A stretch of DNA of 8,206 nt from Crocinitomicaceae bacterium (GTDB taxonomy: Bacteria > Bacteroidota > Bacteroidia > Flavobacteriales_D > Crocinitomicaceae): NCBI GenBank assembly GCA_013215515.1, contig JABSPC010000523.1, positions 1-8,206 on the forward strand, read 5' to 3'. Each line of letters starts with the position of its first letter. Position 1 is the stretch's first letter. Below the pieces are notes generated by a model. It was not told where the DNA came from. It made no database searches and saw nothing but the letters and a program-made list of their open reading frames with translations. Shown one piece after another: positions 1-7,563 of this stretch. The position numbers were made by a program, and so were the translations under genes.

Positions 1-482
1 AATTCATTTCCATTTAAGTCGTACTTGATGATTTCGAAACGAGACCTGTACGAATTAGATAGAACCAGAATAACGCTATTCTTAAACGACACCAAATTAA
101 TGTTGTATTGGTGAACATTGGGTAAAGGCAATAAAACAGGAATCGAATTGGTTTTAATCTCGTTTTGACCGTCCGATATTTGGATATAAAAGCCCATCGA
201 ATTACGAACAACAAATGATTTGCCATGTGTGAAAATGGAATCTTTAAGATGAGTTTTGAAACAGTGTGCATATTTGGAACAGGATTTGAAATTTCCATCA
301 ACTAAGCTGGTGTCTTGCACTTTCGTTAATGATTCTAGATCAATAGTTACACTGTAATACTCTCGGTACTTATAATAACAACTGCATTCTTCTGTTGACG
401 CTATTGTATCATCTACAGAATTAGTTGTTTGGGTAATGCCACCAATACTTGATGATAAAAAAACAGAAATAATAATCGACAA
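1..482 (-). CDS. Exported protein of unknown function, N-terminal part
   Basis: The frame is open from 482 to the left edge (about 160 residues), so the C-terminus lies outside the window. I do not recognise the family. A TTG at 482-480 follows an in-frame TAA directly and begins a hydrophobic stretch (SIIISVFLSSSIGGITQ) that reads as a signal peptide. A small Cys-containing segment (EECSCYYKYREYY) follows, then beta-rich sequence such as SVILVLSNSY and FEIIKYDLNGNE, reminiscent of propeller blades but not diagnostic. A better-looking start is the ATG at 490-488 (MNNCRLLFLFF), but it is in another frame. One extra T in the T7 run at 457-463 would join it to LSSSIGGITQ. The gene lies 22 bp downstream of the SprB-repeat gene on the same strand and may be co-transcribed with it. 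Existence of the coding frame is fairly sure, the start is not. Confidence 0.6.
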   Translation of the reverse strand, partial: MSIIISVFLSSSIGGITQTTNSVDDTIASTEECSCYYKYREYYSVTIDLESLTKVQDTSLVDGNFKSCSKYAHCFKTHLKDSIFTHGKSFVVRNSMGFYIQISDGQNEIKTNSIPVLLPLPNVHQYNINLVSFKNSVILVLSNSYRSRFEIIKYDLNGNE

Positions 483-504
483 TTATTCATTTCTATTCCT
501 AGGT

Positions 505-2577
505 CTACTGAACAATAATTTTCTTCACTGATCTTCGGTCTTCATTGTTTTCAAAAGAGATAAAGTAAATTCCTCCCAATTGATTCGAAAGATCGATCTC
601 GTTTCCTTTCAGTTCACTTTGCATAATCATTTGACCAACGGAATTTTGAACAGTGTATGTTAAATTCGATCCTGATGGAGTACTAACGTTAACGATTCCA
701 TAAGTTGGGTTTGGATATAGCGTAACAAAATCAAGGCTATATTCATCGACGAAGACTTGTGAGTTAACAGTAAATGTATTCGTGTCAATACACCCATAAC
801 TGTCCATCACGTAGCTTGTGTATTGTCCAGCTGTTAGGTTTGAGAATATACTAGAGGATTGAAATGTTCCTCCAATAGAGTAAGTAAATGGACTTCCGTT
901 TCCGCTTGAAACAATGAGATTGGCAGTCCCGTCGGCACCTAATGATTCATCTGTGGCGTTAACTGAATGATCTAGGACTTCTGTTGGCCCGTCTATTGTA
1001 ACTAACAAACTAAATGGACAACCTAAGGCGTCGGTTATATTCAATTGATATTGTCCAGAAGAAAGATTTACAATAGGAGTCGCCCCAACTGCAATTCCAT
1101 CCCATAAAATCGTAAATGGAGGAGCGTTTCCAACAATGTTAAAGTCAAATTGTCCGTCACCGTATTGGAAACATGTTTCGCTTTGAATGAGAATATTGTT
1201 TATCGTTGCGCCACCCAAAGAGGTTAGGTTTACAGAAATAGTATCAGAGCATCCAATGCTTGACGAGACATAGCATTCGTAAAGTCCAGCATTTAAAAGT
1301 AGTGCACTGTTCCCAGTAGCTGCTGGCGGATTAATCCAGTTGTAAGTTGAAGTTGGTAAATCAGGTGAAATTGTGATCGAACCATTGGATCCTGTAGAGC
1401 AAAGGGGTTGAACAGTCTGAACACTAAAAGTATCTAGGTTGACAATATACAAGGTGTCATTATGCAAGCAGCCATTGACCGAAGTGAATTCATATGGGAA
1501 AGTGTTCGGTGATAAATTGGTTAAAGTGTCTGTGCTGAGATTTAAACTTGGCCAATAGACAGAACTATCAGCTGATGGAAAAGTACTTGAAATCGATCCT
1601 GATCCTGAAGCACAGAAATCATCAAGAACATCGAACGTAGGAATTTGAAAATCCATATCAATCCAAGATGTATCTGATAATCCAACGGTTAACCCATCAC
1701 AAATACTAGGGGATGAAATTCCCATGAAATATCCTACAACTCCAGAAGATTGCGCAGTAACGAATAAAGTATCTTGAGGCAATAAGGTATCTGCCAATGT
1801 ATTTCCCCATGAAATGTTGTAAACTGTATCTATAACGATGCTGAATGGAATTGTATCAATTACATACGACGCAAGTCCATTTGGTGTCCATTTTTTCCCA
1901 TCGGCTGTTGCTGACCATTGGATTGGATAATTTCTACCCTGTAATCCATGGGCGATGGTTCCATCTTGATTTTCAATTCCTTGAATGGCTGAGCCGTTAT
2001 TCCATCCAGGACAAATAGGTTTGTCTTTCAAGAAGACGTCTATTTCATTCGATGTTTCATATAATACCATAACGATTGACCAACATGCGACTCCGCATGA
2101 GAAAATCGGTGGGCTATTATAATACACTACAAATTCTCTATTTGGAGCTATTCCAATTGTTTGATATGAAACAGAACCGCCTGCACTTGGATTGATATCC
2201 ATAAAAGATGGCATAACAATATTCTGATATCCGTCGATAGAAGGTATTGGGACCACAATACTCCAAGGACAATACCCCAATGCATGTGTTGTATCAAAGG
2301 TTACCATCCCATTGCTTCCAATGCAGACTTGATTGTAAACAGTATCATAGAAGGTAAAATCAAACCCAATGGATATTGTATCAGAAAACACATCATCGGT
2401 TAGCGACACGTAGATAGGATTATCCATAATGATAAGATTACTAGTATCTACATTTCCGGCAACAATACCAACTTGATCGTTAGGGCATAAGCCTAGATCG
2501 GCGCCCAATGGAATTATAGTCTGAGACCATCCTAAATTGGAAACCATAAGTGCGGATATAAGAAGAATTCTATTCAT
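505..2577 (-). CDS. T9SS-secreted SprB-repeat surface protein
   Basis: This 690-residue protein is predicted to be exported by Sec and then carried across the outer membrane by the type IX system. Residues 1-19 form a signal peptide (MNRILLISALMVSNLGWSQ). Residues about 36-240 resemble the N-terminal beta-sandwich domain found in many Flavobacteriales gliding or adhesion-related proteins, with the typical YNQVCIGSNGMVTF block at 81-94. Three SprB-like repeats follow at about 386-452, 462-530 and 538-605, each with a G-rich start, a PFT or YNW core and an LxxGxYxxxVxDxxGC end. A fourth, more degenerate unit may lie at 316-380. Residues 617-690 are a type A sorting domain (LYPNPTYGIVNV to KKIIVQ). 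Repeats of this type are known from the SprB gliding adhesin, but this protein is far shorter than SprB, so an adhesive or structural surface role is inference. The gene starts 33 bp after the CotH gene ends. Confidence 0.85.
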   Translation of the reverse strand: MNRILLISALMVSNLGWSQTIIPLGADLGLCPNDQVGIVAGNVDTSNLIIMDNPIYVSLTDDVFSDTISIGFDFTFYDTVYNQVCIGSNGMVTFDTTHALGYCPWSIVVPIPSIDGYQNIVMPSFMDINPSAGGSVSYQTIGIAPNREFVVYYNSPPIFSCGVACWSIVMVLYETSNEIDVFLKDKPICPGWNNGSAIQGIENQDGTIAHGLQGRNYPIQWSATADGKKWTPNGLASYVIDTIPFSIVIDTVYNISWGNTLADTLLPQDTLFVTAQSSGVVGYFMGISSPSICDGLTVGLSDTSWIDMDFQIPTFDVLDDFCASGSGSISSTFPSADSSVYWPSLNLSTDTLTNLSPNTFPYEFTSVNGCLHNDTLYIVNLDTFSVQTVQPLCSTGSNGSITISPDLPTSTYNWINPPAATGNSALLLNAGLYECYVSSSIGCSDTISVNLTSLGGATINNILIQSETCFQYGDGQFDFNIVGNAPPFTILWDGIAVGATPIVNLSSGQYQLNITDALGCPFSLLVTIDGPTEVLDHSVNATDESLGADGTANLIVSSGNGSPFTYSIGGTFQSSSIFSNLTAGQYTSYVMDSYGCIDTNTFTVNSQVFVDEYSLDFVTLYPNPTYGIVNVSTPSGSNLTYTVQNSVGQMIMQSELKGNEIDLSNQLGGIYFISFENNEDRRSVKKIIVQ
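508..717 (-). repeat. T9SS sorting domain, copy 1 of a near-duplicate pair
   Basis: The last 70 codons of the SprB-repeat gene match the last 70 codons of the neighbouring CotH gene (2614-2823). I count 49 of 70 identical residues, including blocks GIVNVSTPSGSNL, NSVGQ, SELKG and GIYFISFE. The DNA also matches well, for example an uninterrupted shared stretch around 561-583. Sorting domains are usually much more divergent than this between unrelated cargo. Confidence 0.8.
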
Positions 2578-2610
2578 CGTGGTAGCATGATTAGGTTTGC
2601 TTAAAGTAAA

Positions 2611-4485
2611 TTACTGGATCACCAATTTTTTAATTGCTGTTCGACCTTGATTGTCTTCAAAAGAGATAAAGTAAATTCCCGCCTGTTGATTCGCAAGATC
2701 GATCTTTTTTCCTTTTAATTCACTTTTCATAATCAATTGACCAACTGAATTTTTAACCGTGAATTTTAAATTTGATCCTGAAGGAGTGCTAACGTTAACA
2801 ATTCCAGAAGATGGGTTCGGATATATCTCAACAACAAATGATTCTAAATCTTCCACAGCCAATGGCAAGTCGTATGTATAGAATTCATACTCTGCTCTTT
2901 CCGGGTTCAACATTGTAGCGTTGGCGTTGTTCGCACGGATATAGAATTTTGCTGTATTGCCACCAAACCACCATGGGAATGCCCCTGTGTAGTTTCCATC
3001 TCCAGAAGTCGCATCGCCGTTTGTTCCGTCATCATACATCGGGATAGAAATGAATTTTGAATTGTATTGGCTTTTGGTTGCCATTAACTCAACCGAAGTA
3101 GCGTTGCTGACCTGAGCGGTAACATAATTAGTTCCCGCTCCTGCTGGAGGCAAAACAATAGGTGTACTAATTGTTGGAGGAACTTCCTGCATTGGTACAA
3201 GCGACTCCAAATAAGGTTTTCTCAAATCTACTGAAGACACGATACCTCCTGCCGAAAAGATAAATGGAATTACAAGCTCGCTAGTTACGTTGCTATAATA
3301 TTCCGTCATGCCAAAGAACTTATTCCCATCTGCGGAAGCCGACGGTGCGCCCAAGGCTTGAACAGTGTTTGCGTAATTTGCAATTGCCGAAGCGTCTAAA
3401 CTTTCGTTGACAACAGTTCTTAGATGTGCAGTATAGATTTTACCGTAGAACGAGTTAGGATCAGAGGTTAATGCTTGAGATAATGGATACCACCATGAAT
3501 TATAACCATTGTAAGGGTCATATTGGTAAAGGGCAGTAGTATTTGCATTAGCACCTAATAATGCACCCAAGAAACTTTCAGAGGCATCCCAAGGAATCAT
3601 TTGAAAAAGCCCATCCTTAGTTTGATACATGTAATAATTGTGCTGATACAAGCCGTTATAAACATCCAAATTTAGTATAGCTTGGTTTACCGCAAATGCC
3701 CAAAGAACTCTATCAATATTTAGAACGGTATTCAGATCATTTGGCGAGTTGTTAAGGATATTGATCAGGTTCACAAACTCTTCCCACCCCTCAGTTGATT
3801 TCATTGAATAGTGATTGTAGTAAAGCGATGTATCCGTACCTAACCATTCAAGATCTGAGTTCCCCGTTGGTCCTGTTTGACCAAATTGTTGGATAGGATC
3901 ACACTTGAATAATGGTCCTTTGCTTTCATCGAAGTGTTTTTTCAAAAATTTGCGATCAATTGTTTCTGTGTTAACGTACAATCCCAAGTAATTTCCTTGA
4001 ACATTTAACTCCATTAAATTTGCTTCTGGTGTTGGCAGGTATCTACGATAAATATCATAGGCAATCATCTCTTTCACGAATGTTGGATCGAACATAGCGT
4101 TCGCCAATTTTACTTTGTTGTATCCTAATAATGTTTGTCCTGTAACTGAATCATTGAAATCTAAATTGTAGGGTACCTTTGGATTTCCTTGATCAGATGG
4201 AATTGCGTAAGTGGAATTCCCTTTATAACGAACCATGACATTTGGAAGTAAAGCACCTCCGTCAAGTTGAACAGTTGCAGGAAGTCGAAGTCCTGTATTT
4301 GCATTCCAACCCGCATCCAAGACGTTATCATAATTGGCATTGTAAAAAGTGATGTCCATAGTTCTCAAAATGGTCGGATCCATTAATCCGCCAGGAGCAT
4401 CATATAATACTTGTGGATCGTATAAAACTTGAGAGTGTCCAAATCCTGCTGTGATAAGGAATAATAGTGAGGTTATTGTCTTCAT
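2611..4485 (-). CDS. T9SS-secreted CotH-family protein kinase-like protein
   Basis: The 624-residue product has a signal peptide (MKTITSLLFLITAGFGHS), which is why the ATG at 4485 is preferred over an in-frame ATG 17 codons upstream. Residues about 40-345 match the CotH kinase-like family: VRYKGNS at 85-91 (phosphate-binding region), GLYVNTETIDRKFL at 168-181, HNYYMYQ after NLDVYNG near 272-288, and MIPWDASESF at 296-305, whose D300 matches the metal-binding Asp. Some family members (Bacillus CotH) phosphorylate secreted proteins; activity here is inferred. A beta domain with an Asp/Gly-rich, calcium-loop-like motif (DDGTNGDATSGDG, 485-497) follows, then a type A sorting domain (residues about 554-624). 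The mature N-terminus starts with a small tandem duplication, QVLYDPQVLYD. It sits 104 bp downstream of the CuA-lipoprotein gene. A surface or extracellular location is likely. Confidence 0.85.
   Translation of the reverse strand: MKTITSLLFLITAGFGHSQVLYDPQVLYDAPGGLMDPTILRTMDITFYNANYDNVLDAGWNANTGLRLPATVQLDGGALLPNVMVRYKGNSTYAIPSDQGNPKVPYNLDFNDSVTGQTLLGYNKVKLANAMFDPTFVKEMIAYDIYRRYLPTPEANLMELNVQGNYLGLYVNTETIDRKFLKKHFDESKGPLFKCDPIQQFGQTGPTGNSDLEWLGTDTSLYYNHYSMKSTEGWEEFVNLINILNNSPNDLNTVLNIDRVLWAFAVNQAILNLDVYNGLYQHNYYMYQTKDGLFQMIPWDASESFLGALLGANANTTALYQYDPYNGYNSWWYPLSQALTSDPNSFYGKIYTAHLRTVVNESLDASAIANYANTVQALGAPSASADGNKFFGMTEYYSNVTSELVIPFIFSAGGIVSSVDLRKPYLESLVPMQEVPPTISTPIVLPPAGAGTNYVTAQVSNATSVELMATKSQYNSKFISIPMYDDGTNGDATSGDGNYTGAFPWWFGGNTAKFYIRANNANATMLNPERAEYEFYTYDLPLAVEDLESFVVEIYPNPSSGIVNVSTPSGSNLKFTVKNSVGQLIMKSELKGKKIDLANQQAGIYFISFEDNQGRTAIKKLVIQ
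2614..2823 (-). repeat. T9SS sorting domain, copy 2 of a near-duplicate pair
   Basis: This is the C-terminal 70 codons of the CotH gene and the partner of the sorting domain at 508-717, with 49 of 70 residues identical. The copies lie in the same orientation about 2.1 kb apart, so recombination between them could delete the sequence between and fuse the CotH body to the other tail. Confidence 0.8.
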
Positions 4486-4589
4486 TGGGCGCAAGTTACA
4501 AAAAGTAAAATTGTTGATGAATTTAACGATGAGCATTTACAAGTTACAACGTAGATAGCGTTACTAGGGTTGGTGTTTTTAGCACAACA

Positions 4590-5394
4590 TTATTTCGTTT
4601 TGAAATATGGGTTTTTACCTAGGACATTCTTATTATTTGTACTGAGCCAATCGTGATATTCATCTTCCTCGACAACAACAATCACCATTTTCATCTTGTA
4701 ATGAGATGCGCCGCATATTTTGTTGCACATTAAAATATAGTCAAAGTTGGGTTGCCGTTTAATCTTACGCATTTCTAAGGTCGTTGTCTGGCGTAAACTT
4801 AAAACGAACACTCATTCCTGGAATAGCATTAATTTGAGCTCTGAAATAAGGGAGATAAGCGGAATGAATAACATCTTTCGCTCGGACGCTTAATTCATGC
4901 TCAACTCCTTTCAGCAAGTACACTGTGTCTTTTACAAGGAAATCATCCCATGCAAATTTGTCGAATGCTTTATCACGATCCTTTTTGAATCGCATAAGTT
5001 GTCCGATAAGGCGTTCATGTCCGCTAAGCTTCACTATTAATCGCTCCAGATCATCTTCTGAACCGCCTAAAATTTTAGTCTGATGATACGTAGAATCAAA
5101 TCGATTAATCAATTTTAAAAACCTCGTAATACTTGTTTCAATTGTTCGGGATGTAATTATTCCCAAATCATTTTCAGGTTGAATGGTCTTGTAATCGAAT
5201 TTTGGAAATTCATTATCGGCTCCAGCGTAGTGGGCTGTCCAATGAAACTGTTGACCGTAGACCTCAATTTTGATCGGGCTTAAAATTTCTTTTTCAGTTG
5301 ATTCTTTATTTTCGTCCAAATCCTCCTCCTCTTTGAGATGACTATCTCCACATGAAAAGAGAAGTAGCAACGAGAATAAATAGATGATTTTCAT
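4590..5394 (-). pseudogene. Frameshifted COX2-like CuA-domain lipoprotein
   Basis: Two overlapping frames together spell the periplasmic CuA domain of cytochrome c oxidase subunit II. Frame one starts at ATG 5394 with a lipoprotein signal (MKIIYLFSLLLLFSC, lipid-accepting Cys15), an acidic linker (about 20-38), IEVYGQQFHWTAHYAG at 43-58 with the conserved Trp, a helical Lys/Glu-rich insert (about 80-145), and AKDVIHSAYLPYFRAQ with CuA ligand His177. It continues to GMSVRFKFTPD at 203 and then runs into a stop at 4765-4767. The other frame takes over at about 4787 with TTTLEMRK and carries the remaining ligands in CNKICGASHYKM (Cys, Cys, His, Met; codons 4727-4692), ending at 4590. The jump needs one base removed or two added near 4785-4791; two missing bases (GACAAC from GACACAAC) best fit family spacing. 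The two N-terminal transmembrane helices of ordinary COX2 are absent and no other oxidase gene is near. It may be a decayed paralogue, a soluble lipid-anchored electron carrier, or intact in the cell if the indel is a sequence error. Confidence 0.75.
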
Positions 5395-5422
5395 TGGGTT
5401 AAAAATACTGATAATGGATAGA

Positions 5423-6442
5423 TTAAGCGAAGAACCAATAATCATCTCCAGCTTTCAAATTCCATGATTTTAAAATTGATTCAATTTCCTTTTGTCCATC
5501 TGGACTCGCAACAGCGATGATGATTTGAGGATCGTTTAAATCTTTGATCTTTTCAAATCGTTCCATTCTAATACCATATATGTCTTTGCCAATCTTCTTT
5601 TCGTTGTCACAAACCCAATTGAAGTTGGATTCTAGATTCAAAATCAATTTGGCCAAATCTTTTCCGTTTTTTCCAGCCCCCCAGAGTACTAGAGGTCGGT
5701 TTGAATTTCTTTCAATAGAGAAAAAGTAATGGACCTTGAGATTAAAAAAGCGATGGTCTTTGTAAACATCCCAATTTCTTGAAATTCGATCCGGCCGATC
5801 TCTCCAGAGATGTAAAATGGCATCCAATCCAACGATTTTAAATCCGCCTTGATAAAACCGAAAGCACAAATCGTAATCTTCCGGGAAAGTATCGGGTTCG
5901 AATCCTCCAATGGCATCAAAGTCTTCCCGATGAACCAACCAACAGTTCGATGCAATCACACTTTCGCGATAAATATTGGCTGCATGCGTATTGTCTTTAG
6001 AAATCTGTGTTAACCAAGCCGTGTAGCGTATGAATCCATCACCTACAATTCCATTGTCCATGAAATATTCAGCACCTCCTGTGATGACCGACCCTCTCTC
6101 ATGTCGAACCCATTCGTTGTGCATCAACTCCAATTTGTCAGCTGGCATTTTATCATCGGAATCCATTCTGTGAATAAGGTTCCCACTTGTTTTAGAATAT
6201 CCAAATCGAAGTGCTTCGAGCAATCCCGGATTTGGATTTGTGAACACATTTATTCTAGAATCTACTTTTGCGAATTCTTCTAAAATTTGGAGTGACAAAT
6301 CATTCGAATGATCGTTTATCGCAATTAGCTCCCAGTTTTTGAATTCTTGGTCAATAATTGATTGCAGACAATCGCTCAAGTATGGAGCCGTGTCTTTGAC
6401 AGGTAGGATGATCGATATACTTTCTTGTGACTTGGAAATAAT
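5423..6442 (-). CDS. Family 2 glycosyltransferase with C-terminal Rossmann-like domain
   Basis: The protein transfers a sugar from a nucleotide donor, probably for a surface polysaccharide or glycoprotein glycan. It has the GT-A fold start SISIILPVKDTAPYLSDCL, the INDHSND block, a DXD-type metal site in HRMDSDDKMP, and a GGFEPDTFPEDYDLCFRF region that includes the likely catalytic ED pair. After about 240 residues a second domain starts with LVLWGAGKNGK and continues through WVCDNEKKIGKDIYG and IIIAVASP to the C-terminal DYWFFA. This looks like a nucleotide-binding Rossmann-like module, seen in some Bacteroidota enzymes. The start is unresolved. The frame is open from 6457 but holds no ATG, GTG or TTG before the TTG at 6379, which would remove the first beta strand of the fold. 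I give ATT 6442 as a placeholder. One more T in the T5 run at 6448-6452 would link the frame to ATG 6465 (MFESIFSFIISKSQES). The CuA-lipoprotein gene follows after 28 bp. Confidence 0.8.
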   Translation of the reverse strand: MISKSQESISIILPVKDTAPYLSDCLQSIIDQEFKNWELIAINDHSNDLSLQILEEFAKVDSRINVFTNPNPGLLEALRFGYSKTSGNLIHRMDSDDKMPADKLELMHNEWVRHERGSVITGGAEYFMDNGIVGDGFIRYTAWLTQISKDNTHAANIYRESVIASNCWLVHREDFDAIGGFEPDTFPEDYDLCFRFYQGGFKIVGLDAILHLWRDRPDRISRNWDVYKDHRFFNLKVHYFFSIERNSNRPLVLWGAGKNGKDLAKLILNLESNFNWVCDNEKKIGKDIYGIRMERFEKIKDLNDPQIIIAVASPDGQKEIESILKSWNLKAGDDYWFFA

Positions 6443-6523
6443 AAAAGAAAAATGGACTCAAACATAATTGTAAGAGTGCATTAAAGTACTATTTATAGAT
6501 GTATTCTACTTCTCTTCTAAGTT

Positions 6524-7426
6524 TTAAAAAGCTCTAACTGCTCTAACTGCTCTAACTGCTCTAACTGAAAAGGTGTTCAACTTCAACTTCAATGTTCCAT
6601 CCGTTGCTCCATCTGAAAAGTAAAAATCAAATGCTTTATCAGCAGAAAACTCTGAGCTCGTCCAATACAAAATACCTTCGTCAAAATTTTCTCCGTTATT
6701 TGCAATTGATGCCGCATTTACAGCCGTCTTGTTGTCATACATTGCAGTCATCTCATCTTTACTTGGAAGAAACCAATCAGAGAATCCATTTAGCGTTAGG
6801 TTCGAACAAAGGTCTGCTGCGGTTCCACTATCTGCGCATCCTGCAAGAATATCTGTAGTATTTTGAGCACCAGATCCAACGGAAACTCCATCCGCTCCAT
6901 TTATCGTTGTTGGATTTAGAATGTCATAGCATACCCAATTAGCTGAACTTCCAGCCATATCATTTACGGTACAGACATATCCTTGATGAATATCATTTGA
7001 GTTTACCCAAAAGACTAAGCCGCCATCTCTTAAGTCACCTATTGCTGCAGGTACTTCTGTAACGTCAGTAAGGTTTATTGTCACAGTCGAAACGTCTGAA
7101 TTATTTCCATTGTCAGCTTCTACCATTATAGTAATAACTGGGTTTATTTCGAAATTGAATAAATACGCATCGTCCACATATAGTTGACCCGTTGTTGCGT
7201 CAATGGTTACAACCCCAGTTGGAGATTGAGAAGTTATCGTGTAAGTGATAAAACTCTTTTCCGTAGTTGCTATAACTGTTCCTATTTCTGCACCACTTAG
7301 TGGATTTTCAGCTATAGTGACAGTTAAATCTTCAGCATATACATTCTTGTCTTTATTGCAAGAAGTGAGAGTTGTTGCAGCAAGTACAAACATTGCTGCC
7401 GCGATAATTTTGAAATTATTTTTCAT
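6524..7426 (-). CDS. Lipoprotein with cadherin-like and Lcl/DUF1566-like domains
   Basis: This 300-residue protein is intact. It starts with a lipoprotein signal (MKNNFKIIAA, then LTSC with lipid-accepting Cys23), which fixes the start. Residues about 33-122 look like a cadherin-type beta sandwich, with the hallmark TIDATTGQLYVDD and FEINPVITIMVEADNG. Residues about 129-300 match the Lcl C-terminal or DUF1566 type: GLVFWV, GFSDWFLPSKDEMTAMY at 214-230, YWTSSEF at 254-260 and a terminal SVRAVRAF-like strand. Proteins of this build are often surface-exposed lipoproteins, and related Lcl domains in Legionella bind host glycans. A binding role here is inference. The C-terminus is lengthened by a 9-bp tandem repeat that adds VRA units. 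It lies upstream of the glycosyltransferase on the same strand, about 60-80 bp away. Confidence 0.8.
   Translation of the reverse strand: MKNNFKIIAAAMFVLAATTLTSCNKDKNVYAEDLTVTIAENPLSGAEIGTVIATTEKSFITYTITSQSPTGVVTIDATTGQLYVDDAYLFNFEINPVITIMVEADNGNNSDVSTVTINLTDVTEVPAAIGDLRDGGLVFWVNSNDIHQGYVCTVNDMAGSSANWVCYDILNPTTINGADGVSVGSGAQNTTDILAGCADSGTAADLCSNLTLNGFSDWFLPSKDEMTAMYDNKTAVNAASIANNGENFDEGILYWTSSEFSADKAFDFYFSDGATDGTLKLKLNTFSVRAVRAVRAVRAF
6531..6566 (-). repeat. Four exact 9-bp tandem repeats in coding sequence
   Basis: The plus strand reads GCTCTAACT four times without a mismatch. On the coding strand this gives consecutive Val-Arg-Ala codons, so the protein ends VRAVRAVRAVRAF. Because the unit is a multiple of three, copy-number change would alter length without breaking the frame. 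The run reaches to four codons before the stop or less. Confidence 0.95.
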
Positions 7427-7563
7427 AGAGGTTTTATTGATCAGTGCTTATATTGCCGTCGAAAACAGGTATTTTATCCTTCTACTAATCTATAAATAAG
7501 CATTAATGTGAATTTTGGGTAGTAAGAAATCCGATTTGCATATTTAGTTTAAACGAACCCAAA

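Noticed and set aside
14..301. A 95-codon minus-strand open frame starting MMEISNPVPNMH
   Set aside because: It is out of frame with the better left-edge protein, which has a signal peptide and continues through the same DNA to the window edge. Its composition (many I, L, F, R without any motif) is that of a shadow frame.
4490..4512. TACTTTTTG upstream of the CotH start as a Bacteroidota -7 box
   Set aside because: The consensus TAnnTTTG needs two bases between TA and TTTG, here there are three, and no -33 element is found at the proper distance. No convincing promoter was seen in the region 7427-7560 either.
4486..4536. In-frame ATG 17 codons upstream of the chosen CotH start
   Set aside because: It would put a polar, Asn- and Cys-containing extension ahead of a complete signal peptide. 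The ATG at 4485 gives a normal export signal.
4492..4549. The 10-mer CAAGTTACAA twice, 48 bp apart, upstream of the CotH gene
   Set aside because: A pair this short is weak evidence in AT-rich DNA, and one copy is next to the chosen start while the other has no clear promoter position.
4692..4727. Lys instead of the usual Glu within the CuA motif (CNKIC rather than CxEIC)
   Set aside because: The Glu contributes only a backbone carbonyl to CuA, and from memory many Bacteroidota COX2 proteins have this same Asn-Lys pair, so it is not a sign of lost function.
5544..7499. Several short open frames on the plus strand and one extra minus-strand frame inside the glycosyltransferase and lipoprotein genes
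   Set aside because: They lie fully opposite or within well-supported genes, have no recognisable motif or start context, and mirror the coding frame.
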